From assembly GCA_004194705.1 (NCBI GenBank), contig SADC01001322.1, positions 1 to 64,000 on the forward strand: a DNA stretch of 64,000 nt, in the 5' to 3' direction. Positions 21,941 to 32,955 of this stretch are shown in pieces. The notes under the pieces were generated by a model, which did no database searches, was not told the origin of the DNA, and saw nothing but the letters and a program-made list of their open reading frames with translations. A program made the position numbers and the translations under genes. The stretch's first letter is position 1; each line of letters opens with the position of its first letter. Source of the stretch: Ditylenchus dipsaci (taxonomy: Eukaryota; Nematoda; Chromadorea; Rhabditida; Anguinidae).

Positions 21941-23384
21941 CAGTGTTTTCGAAACTCAAGGTCAAGTCAAGTTGAGCCTCAAGGTCAAGCTCAAGATCAA
22001 GGCTAGACTCAAGGTCAAGACAAACTTGACCTTGACCTTGAGTTTACCTTGACCTTGAGTTTGACTTTGACTTTGAGTTTACCTTGAATTTGACTTGGAA
22101 ACATTTCTATATCGTCTTTTTCGTAATTTCAACTTTTTCTTCTTGTATAAACTCAGACAATGAAACAACAGACAAATTTCGTGATAAACTCAGCAACAAA
22201 CATTTATTACTCAAACCAAGATAATATTCATGAACTCAAAACTAAACATTTTCTAAGTACATATTACAATATACGACCAATTAGTGATTTAACAATTCAA
22301 ATGATGTTCTATTTCGATGTCGAGCAGTTGCCAGACCAGCTTGCAAAAATACACGTTCGATCGGAGCACTGGTTGATGGAATAGACAAACTTCGAGCGCT
22401 AACACAGCAATTGGCCTGGCATCCTGAGATGATCTTGCGCTATAACCCAAAAATTAATATGAACTACCTACCGTATTGTTCATGTTCGCCCAATACTTCA
22501 ACGCATTCATCCCCGGTGAAGAGGCACTCAGCACACGATTCATGGTTTCTCGAATTCTCGATGCAGCACTGGCTTGGACGATTTCCTTCTGTTTTCTTGC
22601 ATTAGTATTCTCTGGAGCGAACTCCTCCGGCAATTGATCCAACGTAGCATTGAGCGCAAAACTCGTAGTTCTTGAAGTGTTTACCTGAGGCTATTAATAC
22701 TTGACCTGAACGAGAATAAAGACAAAGCACATAAAGCTTGAAACATCAAGTTACCAAATTTTGTATCTTTCGTATAGCAGTGTTGACGTCCTTTTCTGTC
22801 AAAAAGCCGGCCGTATTAGGATCTAATGCTGCGGCTACGAAGAAAAGCGGATCGAATAAAAATGAATCCCTGTCCATAAATTGATCAAATCGGTGGTCTC
22901 GCTTGGCGACGACCTTAAGTTATAAATTTTCTATGTGTTACAATATCAAGACTTCTAAGGCAATACCTGTTGACACTCATTGCATTTCATTTTTATGTCC
23001 TCACCGTCGTTGATCTCGCTGAAGTTTTGCCAAACCGCATCACGCATTCTCTTTTTACTGTTTTTGCTACCTGAATTCGGCGAATCATCAGAGAGAAGGG
23101 ACATCTATTAATGAGCAAACAGAATAAATTCAGCATGATCGAACACAAGAAAAATTTCAAGTTAAAGTGAAACTCAAGTTAAAAGTCAAACTTAAAGTTA
23201 GCTCAAGGTCAAACTCAAGGTAAACTCAAAGTCATACTCAAAAAGGTCAAACTCAAGGTCAAACTCAAAGTCAAAGTAAAATCAAGGTCAAGTTTGTCTT
23301 GACATTGAGTTTGACCTTGACTTTGAGTTTGACTTGACTTTAGCACCTTGACCTTGAGTTTGACCTTGAGTTTCGAAAACATTG
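21941..23384. mobile_element. hAT element of 1.44 kb carrying a BED/hAT gene
   Basis: Ends CAGTGTTTTCGAAA and TTTCGAAAACATTG. Flanked by GGTGGGGG (21933-21940) and GGCGGGGG (23385-23392), an 8-bp duplication with one mismatch. The ends are followed by long runs of CTCAAGGTCAAA-type words on both sides (21951-22095 and 23160-23370). The gene at 22281-23104 lies between these runs on the minus strand. Confidence 0.85.
22281..23104 (-). CDS. BED-finger / hAT dimerisation-domain gene, catalytic core missing
   Basis: Four exons with good splice sites: 22967-23104, 22755-22913, 22472-22690 (or 22684) and 22281-22439. They join in frame to about 224 residues from ATG at 23104 to TAA at 22281. Exon 1 has the first half of a BED zinc finger (AVWQNF and KCNECQQ); the two histidines of a complete finger are not evident. 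Exon 2 has DPLFFVAAALDP, matching the region before the hAT C-terminal domain. Exon 4 has LSIPSTSAPIERVF and RHRNRTS, the hAT family dimerisation domain (Dimer_Tnp_hAT). The RNase H-like catalytic region, some hundreds of residues in active transposases, is absent, yet the frame is open and spliceable. It lies within intact hAT ends, so it may be a deletion derivative or a new regulator. Confidence 0.75.
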
Positions 23385-24009
23385 GGCGGGGGACACTTTT
23401 TTACTCTGAAAATGTTCAACAATTATTTTTCAGATTGTTTTTTGTTTGCATTGAAAATTTCATGAAAATATAGAACCATTCACTAGTCGAGCCCAACGTT
23501 GCTTGAACTGCCAGATAGGAGGACTTAGGCTACTTTCACTGCATCATAACTACTTATGTGAGATTTAATTTAAACTGGACTAAGACATAAAATTTAAATT
23601 TTCAATGCAAATAAAAAATTTAAATTTAATTGGTCTCGATGATAAAAAGTGTCCCCCGCCAATTCAAATTTTGGAAATGTCGCTGCGTTCTAAAACCATG
23701 GTCCTTTAATGGGCCCTATATGATAAGCGGCCCTTTTTGTCCTTTCCCAATACAGCCCTAATTCCTTTAAAAATGTTTTGGCAGGAATTAAAAAAATATA
23801 TATTTTTTGAATCTTCTTAAATTTTTTTACCTTGGGGGCCAAGGCAAATCGAATTTTTTTTCGATTTTTTAGAAACCAAAGTGTTTCCTGCTGTTTCAGA
23901 GCACGAAAAACAATATGAGACGGGTCCTTTCCTCTTGAAGAAAAGTAAATTTTTCGCTAGCTGGGGGGGGGGGGGGGGGCGTCTATAGTATAGCTGAAAA
24001 AATGGCTCA

Positions 24010-25890
24010 CTCCGAAAAGGATACAAATTATTATGGAAACAATCGATTAGGAAACCAATTCATTAGGAAACAAATTTAAATGAGAACAACTTTGTTCTGG
24101 CACGATTTGTTTTGGAAATATCGTTTTGACATTTTAATCTTTTTAGAAATAATTTTTTTGGAAAAAACGAATTGATAACAATTTATTCACAATGGAGGTG
24201 TGAGGTGCGAGGTCGAGGTCAGTGCTGGCATTCGGCTCACAAATTTCTTACTGGCTCCGAAATTTCTAGTAATAATTTACACTACTTTTTGTACAATAAT
24301 TGAATTCTAAAAGTACCTTTTGTAGAGGAGGAAAGGGATCCTAGTTGGTCGAAAAATTAGATCTTAGACAAATATACTTCCAATGTAAAAATCACAAAGA
24401 GCCAACTCAGAGCCAAATTTTTCCAAAATTCAAAAAATTCGGCTCTGAGTTGGCTCTTTGTGATTTTTACATTGGAAGTATATTTTTCTAAGAGCTAATT
24501 TTTTGACCAACTAGGGATCCCTTTCCTCCTCTACAAAATGTACTTTTTAGAATTCAATTATTGTGCAAAAAGTAGTGTAAATTATTACTAGAAATTTCGG
24601 AGCCAGTAAGAAATTTGGGAGCCGAATGCCAGCACTGGTCGAGGTGCGAGGTGTGAGGGTGTCCAGTAAAAATGCCTACGCAAAAAGGCCTACAGTAAAA
24701 AGGCCTACACAATGCTTTCAGGTAATGATCATGTTCGAATCCTTGTGGTAGCAGACATTATTTTCCTTGACCAGTAGTCATAAACTAATTTTTATAGGAC
24801 CACTAAATCAATTCATCCACAGGTCATTTCGTGTAAAATTTTTTTATCATCTGTAAGTGCTAAAACCCAAATGACTCAATCCAAAATTGTGTTCTGAAAA
24901 CGGTTAAATTTGAACCAGGGTCCTCTACTCGGGACTGATTGCAGAGGGATTCGAAACAGTAACCTTGGTGATGAATATATGGAGCTATACACCACTCAAA
25001 CACTCAAAATTATGATAATAATAAGGTATGCAGCCCGGTGGATTCGAACCAGCAACCTCGGCGGTGGCTATCCATGTGGTCGTCCACTTGGATCAAAAAA
25101 TTTTTTTTTCACGTTTTCGGGTTCCAAGACATTTTTTCTGCACTAATTAGAGCATGCTGAAGATGGTTTGACAGTGGTAAAATCACGTTTTATCAAGAAA
25201 TTTTCGAGTTATTCTGAACTCTTGATTTCTCAAAATCAAGAATTTAGGATAACTCAAAAATTTCTTGATAAAACGTGATTTTATCACTGTCAAACCATCT
25301 TCAGGATGCTAGAATTAGAACAGAAAAATTATTTTGGAACCCGAAAACGTGAAAAAAATTTGATCCAAGTGGACGACGCGGTTGCTGCTTCGAATCCACC
25401 CGGGTGCATACCTTATTTTTTACCATAATTTTATATATAAAAAGACTAAGGTTTGACTTTTCAGGACGTTTGGGTGAATATATCCGTACGCTGGAGTTAC
25501 CTGGATATCAACCTGTCTAGGTGGTACCCACCCAGGTTTGGGATCCGGTAGGTAAAATCGCACTTTGGCTTTTTTTAAATAAACTTTTTTCCGCTATCCT
25601 GGCCAAATGGTACCTACAGCAGGTATTGAAATTGGGAATTGGGACGCTTTAAGTAAAACACAAGTGAATTCAATAAACGATCGAAATACAGCCACACAGC
25701 TCCAAATAGAGGAAGGTAAAAAAATGCAAAATCAAATTTTTTCTTAACATATTTTTCTCACTTAATTCAATTTAGAAATAATTTTTTTCAAAACAAATCG
25801 TGCCAGAACAAATTTGTTCTCATTTTAATTTGTTTCCTAATCAATTTGTTTCCTAATCGATTGTTTCCATAATAATTTGTATCCTTTTCG
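24010..25890. repeat. Nested foldback, with a long hairpin at 24210-24635
   Basis: An outer pair with AAGGATACAAATTATTATGG at 24018-24170 and its complement at 25745-25890. Inside it, 24210-24635 is a hairpin with arms of roughly 200 bases, from AGTGCTGGCATTCGGC to its complement, with a centre near 24425. A further palindrome lies at about 25070-25370 (CCACTTGGATCAAAA, ATCAAGAAATTTT). Remaining sequence shows single AGGTGG units only. Confidence 0.75.
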
Positions 25891-26548
25891 GGGTGAGCCG
25901 AAAAAATAACTAAAAATATAACAGAGAAGTTTTCCGAAAAAAGTTGCGGGAGGCAAGACGAAAAAGGACTTCAAAGTTTGATAGTCGTCCTGACTCTTTT
26001 AAACTTCTAGCGTGAAAAAAGTTTCGCTCAGCAAACCCTCAATTTCGGCACCGGATTCGTGATCAGCGTACCTGATTTGCTTATGAAGCTACTTTTAGAA
26101 GTAGAATTTGGCTGTCTTATTTTAAATTTCTCTCAAGACAATAAATATTCAAACAAGTCAATACTATTTAATTCGAATATTTATTGTCTTGAGAGGAATT
26201 TGAAATACGACAGTCAAACAGATTGTGAAGCTTTTGTGCGGCATTAGGTCGTCTGGTTCCCGGTCATTTGATCCCCGAAAACTGCCAATTTAAAATTTTC
26301 GAACAGGTTTGAATCCTGGTGGTAGCAAAAATATTTTTTCTTTTCTATCAGGTCATCCTGTTCAGGTATTCACTCGAGAATCACAATTCACAATTTTCGG
26401 TACATAAGTGGTGACCCCCAAGTGATACCCAGGTGGTGATACCCGTCCTTTATATAGAGGTCCGTTATATTCAGCGTCGACTAGGTAATGTTACTTACAT
26501 GTAAAAAAGTGTCGCTACCTAGGATATTATACCTGAGGATCCCGATTC
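25890..26548. other. No gene seen; small palindrome
   Basis: A palindrome built on CTCTCAAGACAATAAATATT lies at 26118-26205, related to those near 10080 and 63320. A tRNA-like B-box remnant (TTTGAATCCTGGTGG) is near 26310. Confidence 0.45.
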
Positions 26549-26888
26549 TTAAAGGACCATACTTGTTAATGACAATGAGAATTTGGCAAATTCAAATGCA
26601 CGCGGGACACTTTTTTTAGTCCAAAAATATTTTTTGAATTATACGTTGTTGGTATATCAAAGTAAAAAACTACGGTTTATATAAGTAGTTCAGGTAGCTC
26701 AGTGGTATAGTGGCGTTGTGTCGTGATTGTCCATGTTAGGTTCGATTTCTTTGTCTGCCTGTTATTTTTGATAATTTCTGTTAATACATAATAAATGATT
26801 TAAAAAATAATTTCGGAATAAAAAAAGTGTCCCGCGCGCATTTGAATTTGCCGAATTCCCATTTTCATCAACAGGTATGGTCCTTTAA
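26549..26888. mobile_element. TTAA-flanked MITE
   Basis: TTAA at 26549-26552 and 26885-26888, then AGGACCATAC and GTATGGTCCT. The arms continue through AATTTGGCAAATTCAAATG and CGCGGGACACTTTTTT. The interior contains the tRNA-like sequence annotated separately. Confidence 0.85.
26691..26762 (+). tRNA. tRNA-like sequence (pseudo-tRNA) inside a MITE
   Basis: TAGCTCAGTGG at 26695-26705 fits the pol III A box and D arm. GGTTCGATTTC at 26739-26749 fits the B box and T arm with one deviation. Spacing is right for a tRNA, but the 7-bp acceptor stem does not pair well (CAGG with CCTG only). A functional tRNA is unlikely; a tRNA-derived relic with pol III promoter boxes is the better reading. Confidence 0.45.
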
Positions 26889-27109
26889 GGTGGATACCTA
26901 TTCAAGATCAGTAACTGGTAAATGACCTACCCACGTCAAAGCTAACTGATATTTCTATTTCGGGCTGCAGAGGGCTTGTAACTTAGGGATACAGTTCTTT
27001 TTCAAGCCATATGGATTGAGACTATAATCTAGAAGTTTCAGGGCCAGGTCTTCGGATTTAGATGGCTAAGTTCGCGGTTCTCGTACTTTGAAGCCGAATC
27101 ACAAAAGAT

Positions 27110-28440
27110 TTTACGTGTGATATCTTTTGATTTCGACAAAAAAACTCAGGCCATCCAGGTGCATATCCACTTGACCAGGTAATATCCAACCTAGGTTTCG
27201 AGGTTCGGGTGAATTAAAGCAAAATTTTGGTACTGTCAAACCGTATTCCCTTGAGTATTTCAGATTAGAAAAACAAAAATGACCCGGACAAAATGGCCGG
27301 GGACCGAATGACCGGGAACCAAGTGACCAGGACCAAATGACCGGGGACCAAATGACCAGCACCAAATGACCGGGGACCTTTTGTGCTCATTAGAAAGAAC
27401 AATTCATTCTGCGCCGAATGGACTTTTAAAAAAGTGCACATCATGAAATTTTTACTAAGTTTGAACGTCTTTAAAAATGTACTAGTTTTTCTGAGTGCCG
27501 AACTTTGGGAGGGCACAGCTCAGCGAATTCTCAGCAAATGGCGGCCAAATTTGATGTTATCTACTCACACGGGAAGTTCACACCCTTAAGATGGCGTTCA
27601 GACAAACTTTATACACCAATCGAAAGCTCATGGCATGCCCTATTACTGCATGACTTGCCGATTTTCCTGCCGACGCATGTGATATGAGAAAATCGAGTTT
27701 GAAATCTCTATATAGTATTTGGCATGTGTCTGTCTGTCTGTCGCCACTTTTCTATTTAAGACCAATTTTATCCATTTTTTGCAGACTTATGTTGGATATC
27801 TCTCCAGAACCCTAAAATTCAACATCGTAGCTATCTTTTAAGCACAAAACCCAGAAATTTAAGGGGCTTTAAAAAATTTAAGTCCCTCCAAATCGGAGAT
27901 GGTGGATTTTAGTCTGGATTTCAGGTGGATTTCTGGTTCAAGTTTGATTTTCTGCCAATTTTTGAGAATTGACGCCAAATATCTTACCGGAACCCTAAAA
28001 TTCAACATCGTAGCTATCTTTAAGCACAAAAGCCGAGAATTGAGTAGGCTCCAAAAACAGTTTTAAAGTCCCTTCAAATTGGAAATGGTGGATTAAAGCC
28101 TGGACTTTAGGGTAGATTTCGTGTTCAAATTTGATTTTCTGCCAATTTTCGTGAATTTTTGCCGCATATCTTTCCGGAACCCTTAAGTTCGAAATCTCAA
28201 ATTTGTTTTTAGCACAAAGTTATAAAATTGAAATTACACCGTGATGCGCGTCAAAAAAACTTTGTGTCAGACAATATTTGGTATCCACACAAAAACGCTA
28301 AAACCGCTTTTCGGGCAGAGTTTCTATAGTATACTTGATTAAAAAAAATTTTACCTCCTTCATAACATACCTTTTGTATAACATAACCCTTGGCCCGGTC
28401 CTAAGGGAGTATGTTATACAGAAGTTGAATGTATATATAT
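27110..28440. repeat. Gene-free: GACCGGGGACCAAAT words and a roughly 160-bp triplication
   Basis: At 27278-27380 the word ATGACCGGGGACCAA is repeated about seven times with variation. At 27860-28170 units starting AAGTCCCTTCAAATT/CGGAGATGGTGGATT follow one another with about 160-190 base spacing. A CTGTCTGTCTGTC tract is at 27728. A fragment of a pogo-type word (ATAACATAACC) is at 28366-28440. The interval up to 28980 has no recognised feature. Confidence 0.5.
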
Positions 28441-28989
28441 GTTGGCCAATAAAAACAAGCGATGATCATTGAATGACCTAATATTTCTAGCAAAGTTTTG
28501 TTCACCGTCTGGTATTTAAAAATTCATTCAATTTTCATCGCCAGAGCCGACTATTTACTAAAAAAGTTTCGTTTCAAGGTCAATGTTTATTTAGTTTTCT
28601 ACAATATATGAAGTGCAGGCCAGTGATTTCCAGCATATTAACACCATGTATCGTTGTGATCAAGAATATGTGAATAGAGCAAAGCGCTACCGTCCAAATG
28701 AGGATTAATTAAAAAAACTTTGTTTATTACAATAAATATTTATCATTACATATTCGATGAGATCTAACTGGTTATTGGCATGTACCGTCTTCGTCCCTGA
28801 AAAAGTTTGGATATGTGGATGGGCGGAGGTAGGTGAAAAAGGGGAAGGACTGCCGGCGGATGACCGGACGGACGACAGAGGTTGATCCAGACGAGAATGC
28901 GAAATCTGATACATGATTGGAATTTTAATTCATTTTGTCTTGGGAGAGTGTGTTTTGAAAGGCGATATGGCAACAATAATTTGTGATTT

Positions 28990-29560
28990 TTTTAAAATGG
29001 GCAATACTTTTTTTTGCCGAAAATCTACTTTTTGCCACAAATATACTTTTTTCTGCCGCAAATTTACTTTTTTTCTGCCGCAAATTCACTTTTTTGCCGC
29101 AAATTTACTCTTTTTTCCTGCAAATTAAATCTTTTCTGCCGCAAATATTGAGGGTAATACTTATCTCTAGTACCAAATACTTTTTTTAGTAACAAAATTT
29201 AAAATGCATAGAAAAACTCTTTGTAAAGTTAGAGATTTTTTCCTTGACACATGAACGTGTAGCCCTAAATCTCAGCTTTCTAACTAGACTTCAATTTTTT
29301 GTGAACGATTTCAAAGATATGAAGATTTTGAGCTTTGTATCAAGTAACTTTTTCGACCAAGTTCCTCTATTCAGACCCCTAAATCTCCAGCTTTTCAAAA
29401 TTTTTCTACCGAAAAAAGATATCTTGTTGAGTAGCTGAGATTCAGGGTTACACGATAGTTGAAAAAATTTTAAAAATTTACCTACAAAGTGTGGAGAAAA
29501 AGAGAAAAATTCAAAAAAATGAAAATTTGTACTAGAATTAACTATTTGGTACTAGAAATT
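28990..29560. repeat. Iterated TTTTTGCCGCAAATTTACT words and a motif-bearing arm
   Basis: From 29008 to 29145, seven or so copies of TTTTTTCTGCCGCAAAT-like words. From 29225 to 29440 lies a stretch that returns at 61775-61995, with ACACATGAACGTGTAGCC and AGCTGAGATTCAGGG. Confidence 0.6.
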
Positions 29561-30170
29561 AGGGTTGGCCTCCCCCCCCCCGCTTTTGGGGTGCGGGGGG
29601 AGATTAGACTAAAAAAAATTGCGGGGGGGAGAAGCGGGGGGCAGGCGGCCAATTTTTTTTGCGGGGGGAGGAGCGGGGGGGAGGAAGCTGTGAGCGGGGG
29701 CAGTGGCGGAAGGTGCCTGATTAATTTACAAGCCTCGGGACTGAAAAAGAAAAAAGAAACGGGGAAAAATTTAAGTCCCTCCAAATCGGAGATGGTGGAT
29801 TTTAGTCTGGATTTCAGGTGGATTTCTGGTTCAAGTTTGATTTTCTGCCAATTTTTGAGAATTGACGCCAAATATCTTACCGGAACCCTAAAATTTAACA
29901 TCTAAGCTATATTTTAAGCACAAAAGCCGAGAATTGAGTAGGCTCCAAAAACAGTTTTAAAGTCCCTTCAAATTGGAGATGGTGGATTAAAGCCTGGACT
30001 TTAGGGTAGATTTCGTGTTCAAATTTGATTCTCTGCCAATTTTCGTGAATTTTCGTGGGGAGGTGGCCAATTTTTTTGCGGGGGGGGAGGAGCGGGGGGA
30101 GGTATAAGGAAAATTTGGTCGAAAAGCGGGGGGGAGGGGGGGGGGGGAGGGAGGGAGGTAGGCAACCCTA
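29560..30170. mobile_element. hAT-type element with captured neighbouring sequence
   Basis: Starts TAGGGTTGGCCTCCCCCC, ends GGGAGGTAGGCAACCCTA, and is flanked by a perfect 8-bp repeat CTAGAAAT (29552-29559 and 30171-30178). GCGGGGGGAGG words lie at both sides. The interior 29765-30050 repeats 27881-28165 nearly base for base. Confidence 0.85.
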
Positions 30171-30575
30171 CTAGAAATAAGTATTTTGGTACTAGAAAAA
30201 AATACCACCCAAATATTGATTTTGCAGATAGTTGCCAGATGCCTTTATTTTCAGTCTGTCTTTTTCAGGGCTATGGGTAAAAAATTGGGGTTTTCATTGG
30301 GTTTTAGCCAATATACACACTTTTTACGGCTTACTTTCAGTTAGATGTTGCAGACTTCACTGAGAGAATGCCAGGAGAACATGTCGGGGATATCCAATTA
30401 TAGTGGGGTGCGCGCAGCGGTTGCCTCAGCCTTTATTTATTTATGATTTGAGATGTTTATTTTCTGGACTTTGTAATAAAATAAACTCTTCAAATATTGC
30501 GAAAAATGAAATTTAGTTGCCGACTCATTGGAGAAAATACGGTACAACCGACTATTTTTTCGGTCAATTCAGCTA

Positions 30576-30752
30576 CAGTCGAGTCTCGATGTAATGATCA
30601 CCCGATTTAACGATCACCCTCGATTTAACGATCACCTGGATCGGTCCCTTCAATAATAAATTCCGTCAAATTACCACTCGATTCAACGATCACTCTCGAT
30701 TTAACGATCACCTGGGTCGGTCCGGGGTGATCGTTAAATCGAGACTCGACTG
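30576..30752. mobile_element. pogo-type MITE, word CGATTTAACGATCACC
   Basis: Starts CAGTCGAGTCTCGATGTAA, ends with TCGAGACTCGACTG, flanked by TA. The word TTTAACGATCACC appears five times, followed by TGGATCGGTCC or TGGGTCGGTCC. Confidence 0.85.
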
Positions 30753-31005
30753 TATACAAAATTTCAACAAATTTAGTAAAGACTGATTGGTCAACCACAA
30801 TTTAATATTAAAGAAAATCCCAGTTTAAAAATCGCAGCATGCGTTTCCAATTATAAGAAGAAAAAAAACATTTTTTTCGCAGTTTATGATTGTCGGACAG
30901 TTTACGATTGTCGGATCAAAATAGGACATTCTCTGATTTGTAAACTTCGGTCTGTATTTTCTGAATAAGGAGATCCTCAGCTTTCGTTTGACGTATCAGT
31001 TGTAG

Positions 31006-31200
31006 GGTTGCTGAATGGACATATGTCTGGACATATGTCCGCACATTTATGGACATATGTCCTGCAAAATGTCCGCCTTTATCAAAATCGGACATACCGT
31101 ATTTCCTCTAATTGCCGCTACCCCCCCCCCTCCAATTGCCGAATTGAACCATGTCCAATTCAATGAAATCCTCAATGGGACTATCAATTAACCAATCGAT
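31006..31200. mobile_element. Abutting left ends of two elements
   Basis: 31006-31096 is one end of the GGACATATGTCC family (compare 60477-61216). It runs directly into TACCGTATTTCCTCTAATTG, a CCGTA-type left end starting at 31098 without a visible partner. Confidence 0.5.
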
Positions 31201-31379
31201 TGCGACCATTTTCAGCTTCACTATCAGCAAATGCTGTAATTTGGAGATTTCATGCACATGACTGGCTGGCATTGAATTAGACATCAGTAAAAGTCTTTAA
31301 AATATCAGCTCTAACAAAATATTACCTTCTACCTTGTATGATAGCTCAAATGAAATCTCATGATCTTGGCTTTATTAGT

Positions 31380-32095
31380 GGATATCCACATATCCGAAGC
31401 TACCCGCCTCGGATTTCGGGGTTCAGGGTTTCCCTGCAACTAAGGCCTTGCCTAAGTTTGTAAAAGGACTATAAAAGTGGCTAAAAAACACAGTTTCCAA
31501 ATATTGAGGCCAAATGAGTGTCCTTGAAAAGTGATGCTTCCTATCGGATTCGAATATTCTGATAAAATGGATCACCTCCACAGGGATCTGAACCTTGTAG
31601 ATGAATTGAATGTAGATGAATTTACCGTCGCCCGTTAGAAAAATGAAAAGGGAATGAAGAATTACAAATAAAAAAATTCGCACCAAAAAAAAGCCAATTT
31701 GCTCCAAAAAAAGTTTTTTTGCCCCAAACAAAAGTCTTTTTGACCCAAAAAAAGTCTTTTTGGACCAAAAATATTTGACCCAAACAAAAGTCTTTTTGCC
31801 CAAAAAAAAAGGTTTTTTTCACCCAAAAAAAAGTCTTCGCGTAGATATACTGAATACCGCTCGTGTCATTAATTATCATAAAAAAGTTGTATTTTACCGT
31901 TGATAATAGCCTCTATGTTGCGATAAAATCGTATTTGCTTTAGAAACAAGATGCTGATCCGAGAACAACGACAGATCCTGAGCTTATGGTTATCCCGGCA
32001 GAACTGCAAAACTACAAGTACAATACTTTCGTCCTATTCGATAGTGGACCATCAAACAGGAGAATTATCATTTTTTCGACGCTGGCGTTAATGGA
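31380..32095. repeat. Inverted duplication, copy B (partner at 10731-11416)
   Basis: Nearly identical to copy A in the opposite orientation, including the CAAAAAAAGTCTTTTTG word run (31690-31840). Confidence 0.8.
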
Positions 32096-32290
32096 AGTGA
32101 GTTTTCTGTAACTATTTTCTGATTGGTTCCATTAAACAAGACACCTTTCAGTTCCTCCGAAATTCAGAATGGTGGGGATTCGACGGCACATTTGATCTCG
32201 TTCCAAAAGGGTGGAAACAACTGTTGACGCTGCATGCTAAACAAGGGAAAGCTTTGTTCCTTGCCTTCACGCGTTGTTGGATGTGGATTT
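31944..32290 (+). pseudogene. MULE-type transposase fragment, copy B
   Basis: Exon 31944-32096 follows TTTGCTTTAG and ends at GAAGTGAGT. The second exon starts at 32152 after CACCTTTCAG and stays open until it meets a word repeat near 32290. The second exon reads LRNSEWWGFDGTFDLVPKGW followed by KQLLTLHA, the start of the MULE transposase domain. Its first conserved aspartate is in DGTF. Later catalytic parts are missing. Mutator-like proteins of this type often follow a FLYWCH finger; one such finger exists at 56552 but is unlinked. The sequence is probably a relic. Confidence 0.65.
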
Positions 32291-32560
32291 TTTTTGGTGC
32301 AAAAGATTTCTTTTTGGTGCAAAAAAAATTTATTTTGGTGCAAAAAAAAATTTGGTGCAAAAAAGCTCTTTTTTGGTGCAAATTGAATCTTTTTTGGTGC
32401 AAATATAATCTTTTTTGTGCAAAAGGATTTTATTTTGGTGCAAATCGCCTTGGTGCAAATTGAATTCTTTTTGGTGCAAATAGTATTCTTTTTGGTGCAA
32501 ATCCAATTCTTTTTGGTGCAAATGGATTTTTTTTGGTGCAAATAGAATTCTTTCTGAATA
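32283..32560. repeat. Iterated TTTTTTGGTGCAAA words
   Basis: Fourteen or so copies of CTTTTTTGGTGCAAATT-like words with 17-22 base spacing. They directly truncate the MULE fragment. Confidence 0.75.
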
Positions 32561-32955
32561 ATATATTTTTGCCCGTATAATACTCGTTTTCGCCCATCGC
32601 ATATTCGTTTTTGCCCGTAAATTTCTTTCTTTTTCTATTTTTTCTGCCTGAAGATTTTAAAAATTTTGCGGAAATTCAAATTTTATGGTCAGAAAAAGAC
32701 TTGGTTTGCTCAGAATCCCACCCCAAAGTGACCAACTCTGTGAGTGTCGACCCGAGTGTCGACCTGAGTGCGGACCTAAGCATTTTTACCCCAATTTTTC
32801 ATTTCAGATGTGGCTTGTCAATACCTCATTTTAAAGCCCTGAATCTTAGCTACAAAATGATACCAACAGAAAAAAAGTTTTGGTCAAGAAAAAAAAGTAC
32901 AGCTCTTCCCGCGTTAAAAAAACGCTTGGGTCGACACTTTTATGTGAACGTACCT

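Larger units (their letters stand above)
21884..23709. mobile_element. TTAA-flanked element interrupted by a hAT element
   Basis: TTAA at 21884-21887 and 23706-23709. The left arm AGGATCCTGGTTTTTGAACG and the right arm with TTCTAAAACCATGGTCCT are near-complements and continue through GGCGGGGGACACTT. The hAT element sits inside the left GGCGGGGG. Without the insertion the element would be about 370 bases. Confidence 0.8.
20795..23982. repeat. Foldback element, G-run family, with two insertions and a four-deep nest
   Basis: The left arm (C-run at 20800, then AAAAATTCACTTTCC, GAGACGGG in complement, CCTTGGTCCCCCAAG) matches the right arm at 23820-23975 in inverted order. It is broken by a pogo-type element (21020-21518). 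The TTAA element (21884-23709) sits next to the core motif at 21660-21850. Bases at 23735-23775 preserve the uninterrupted version of the left arm. Confidence 0.75.
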
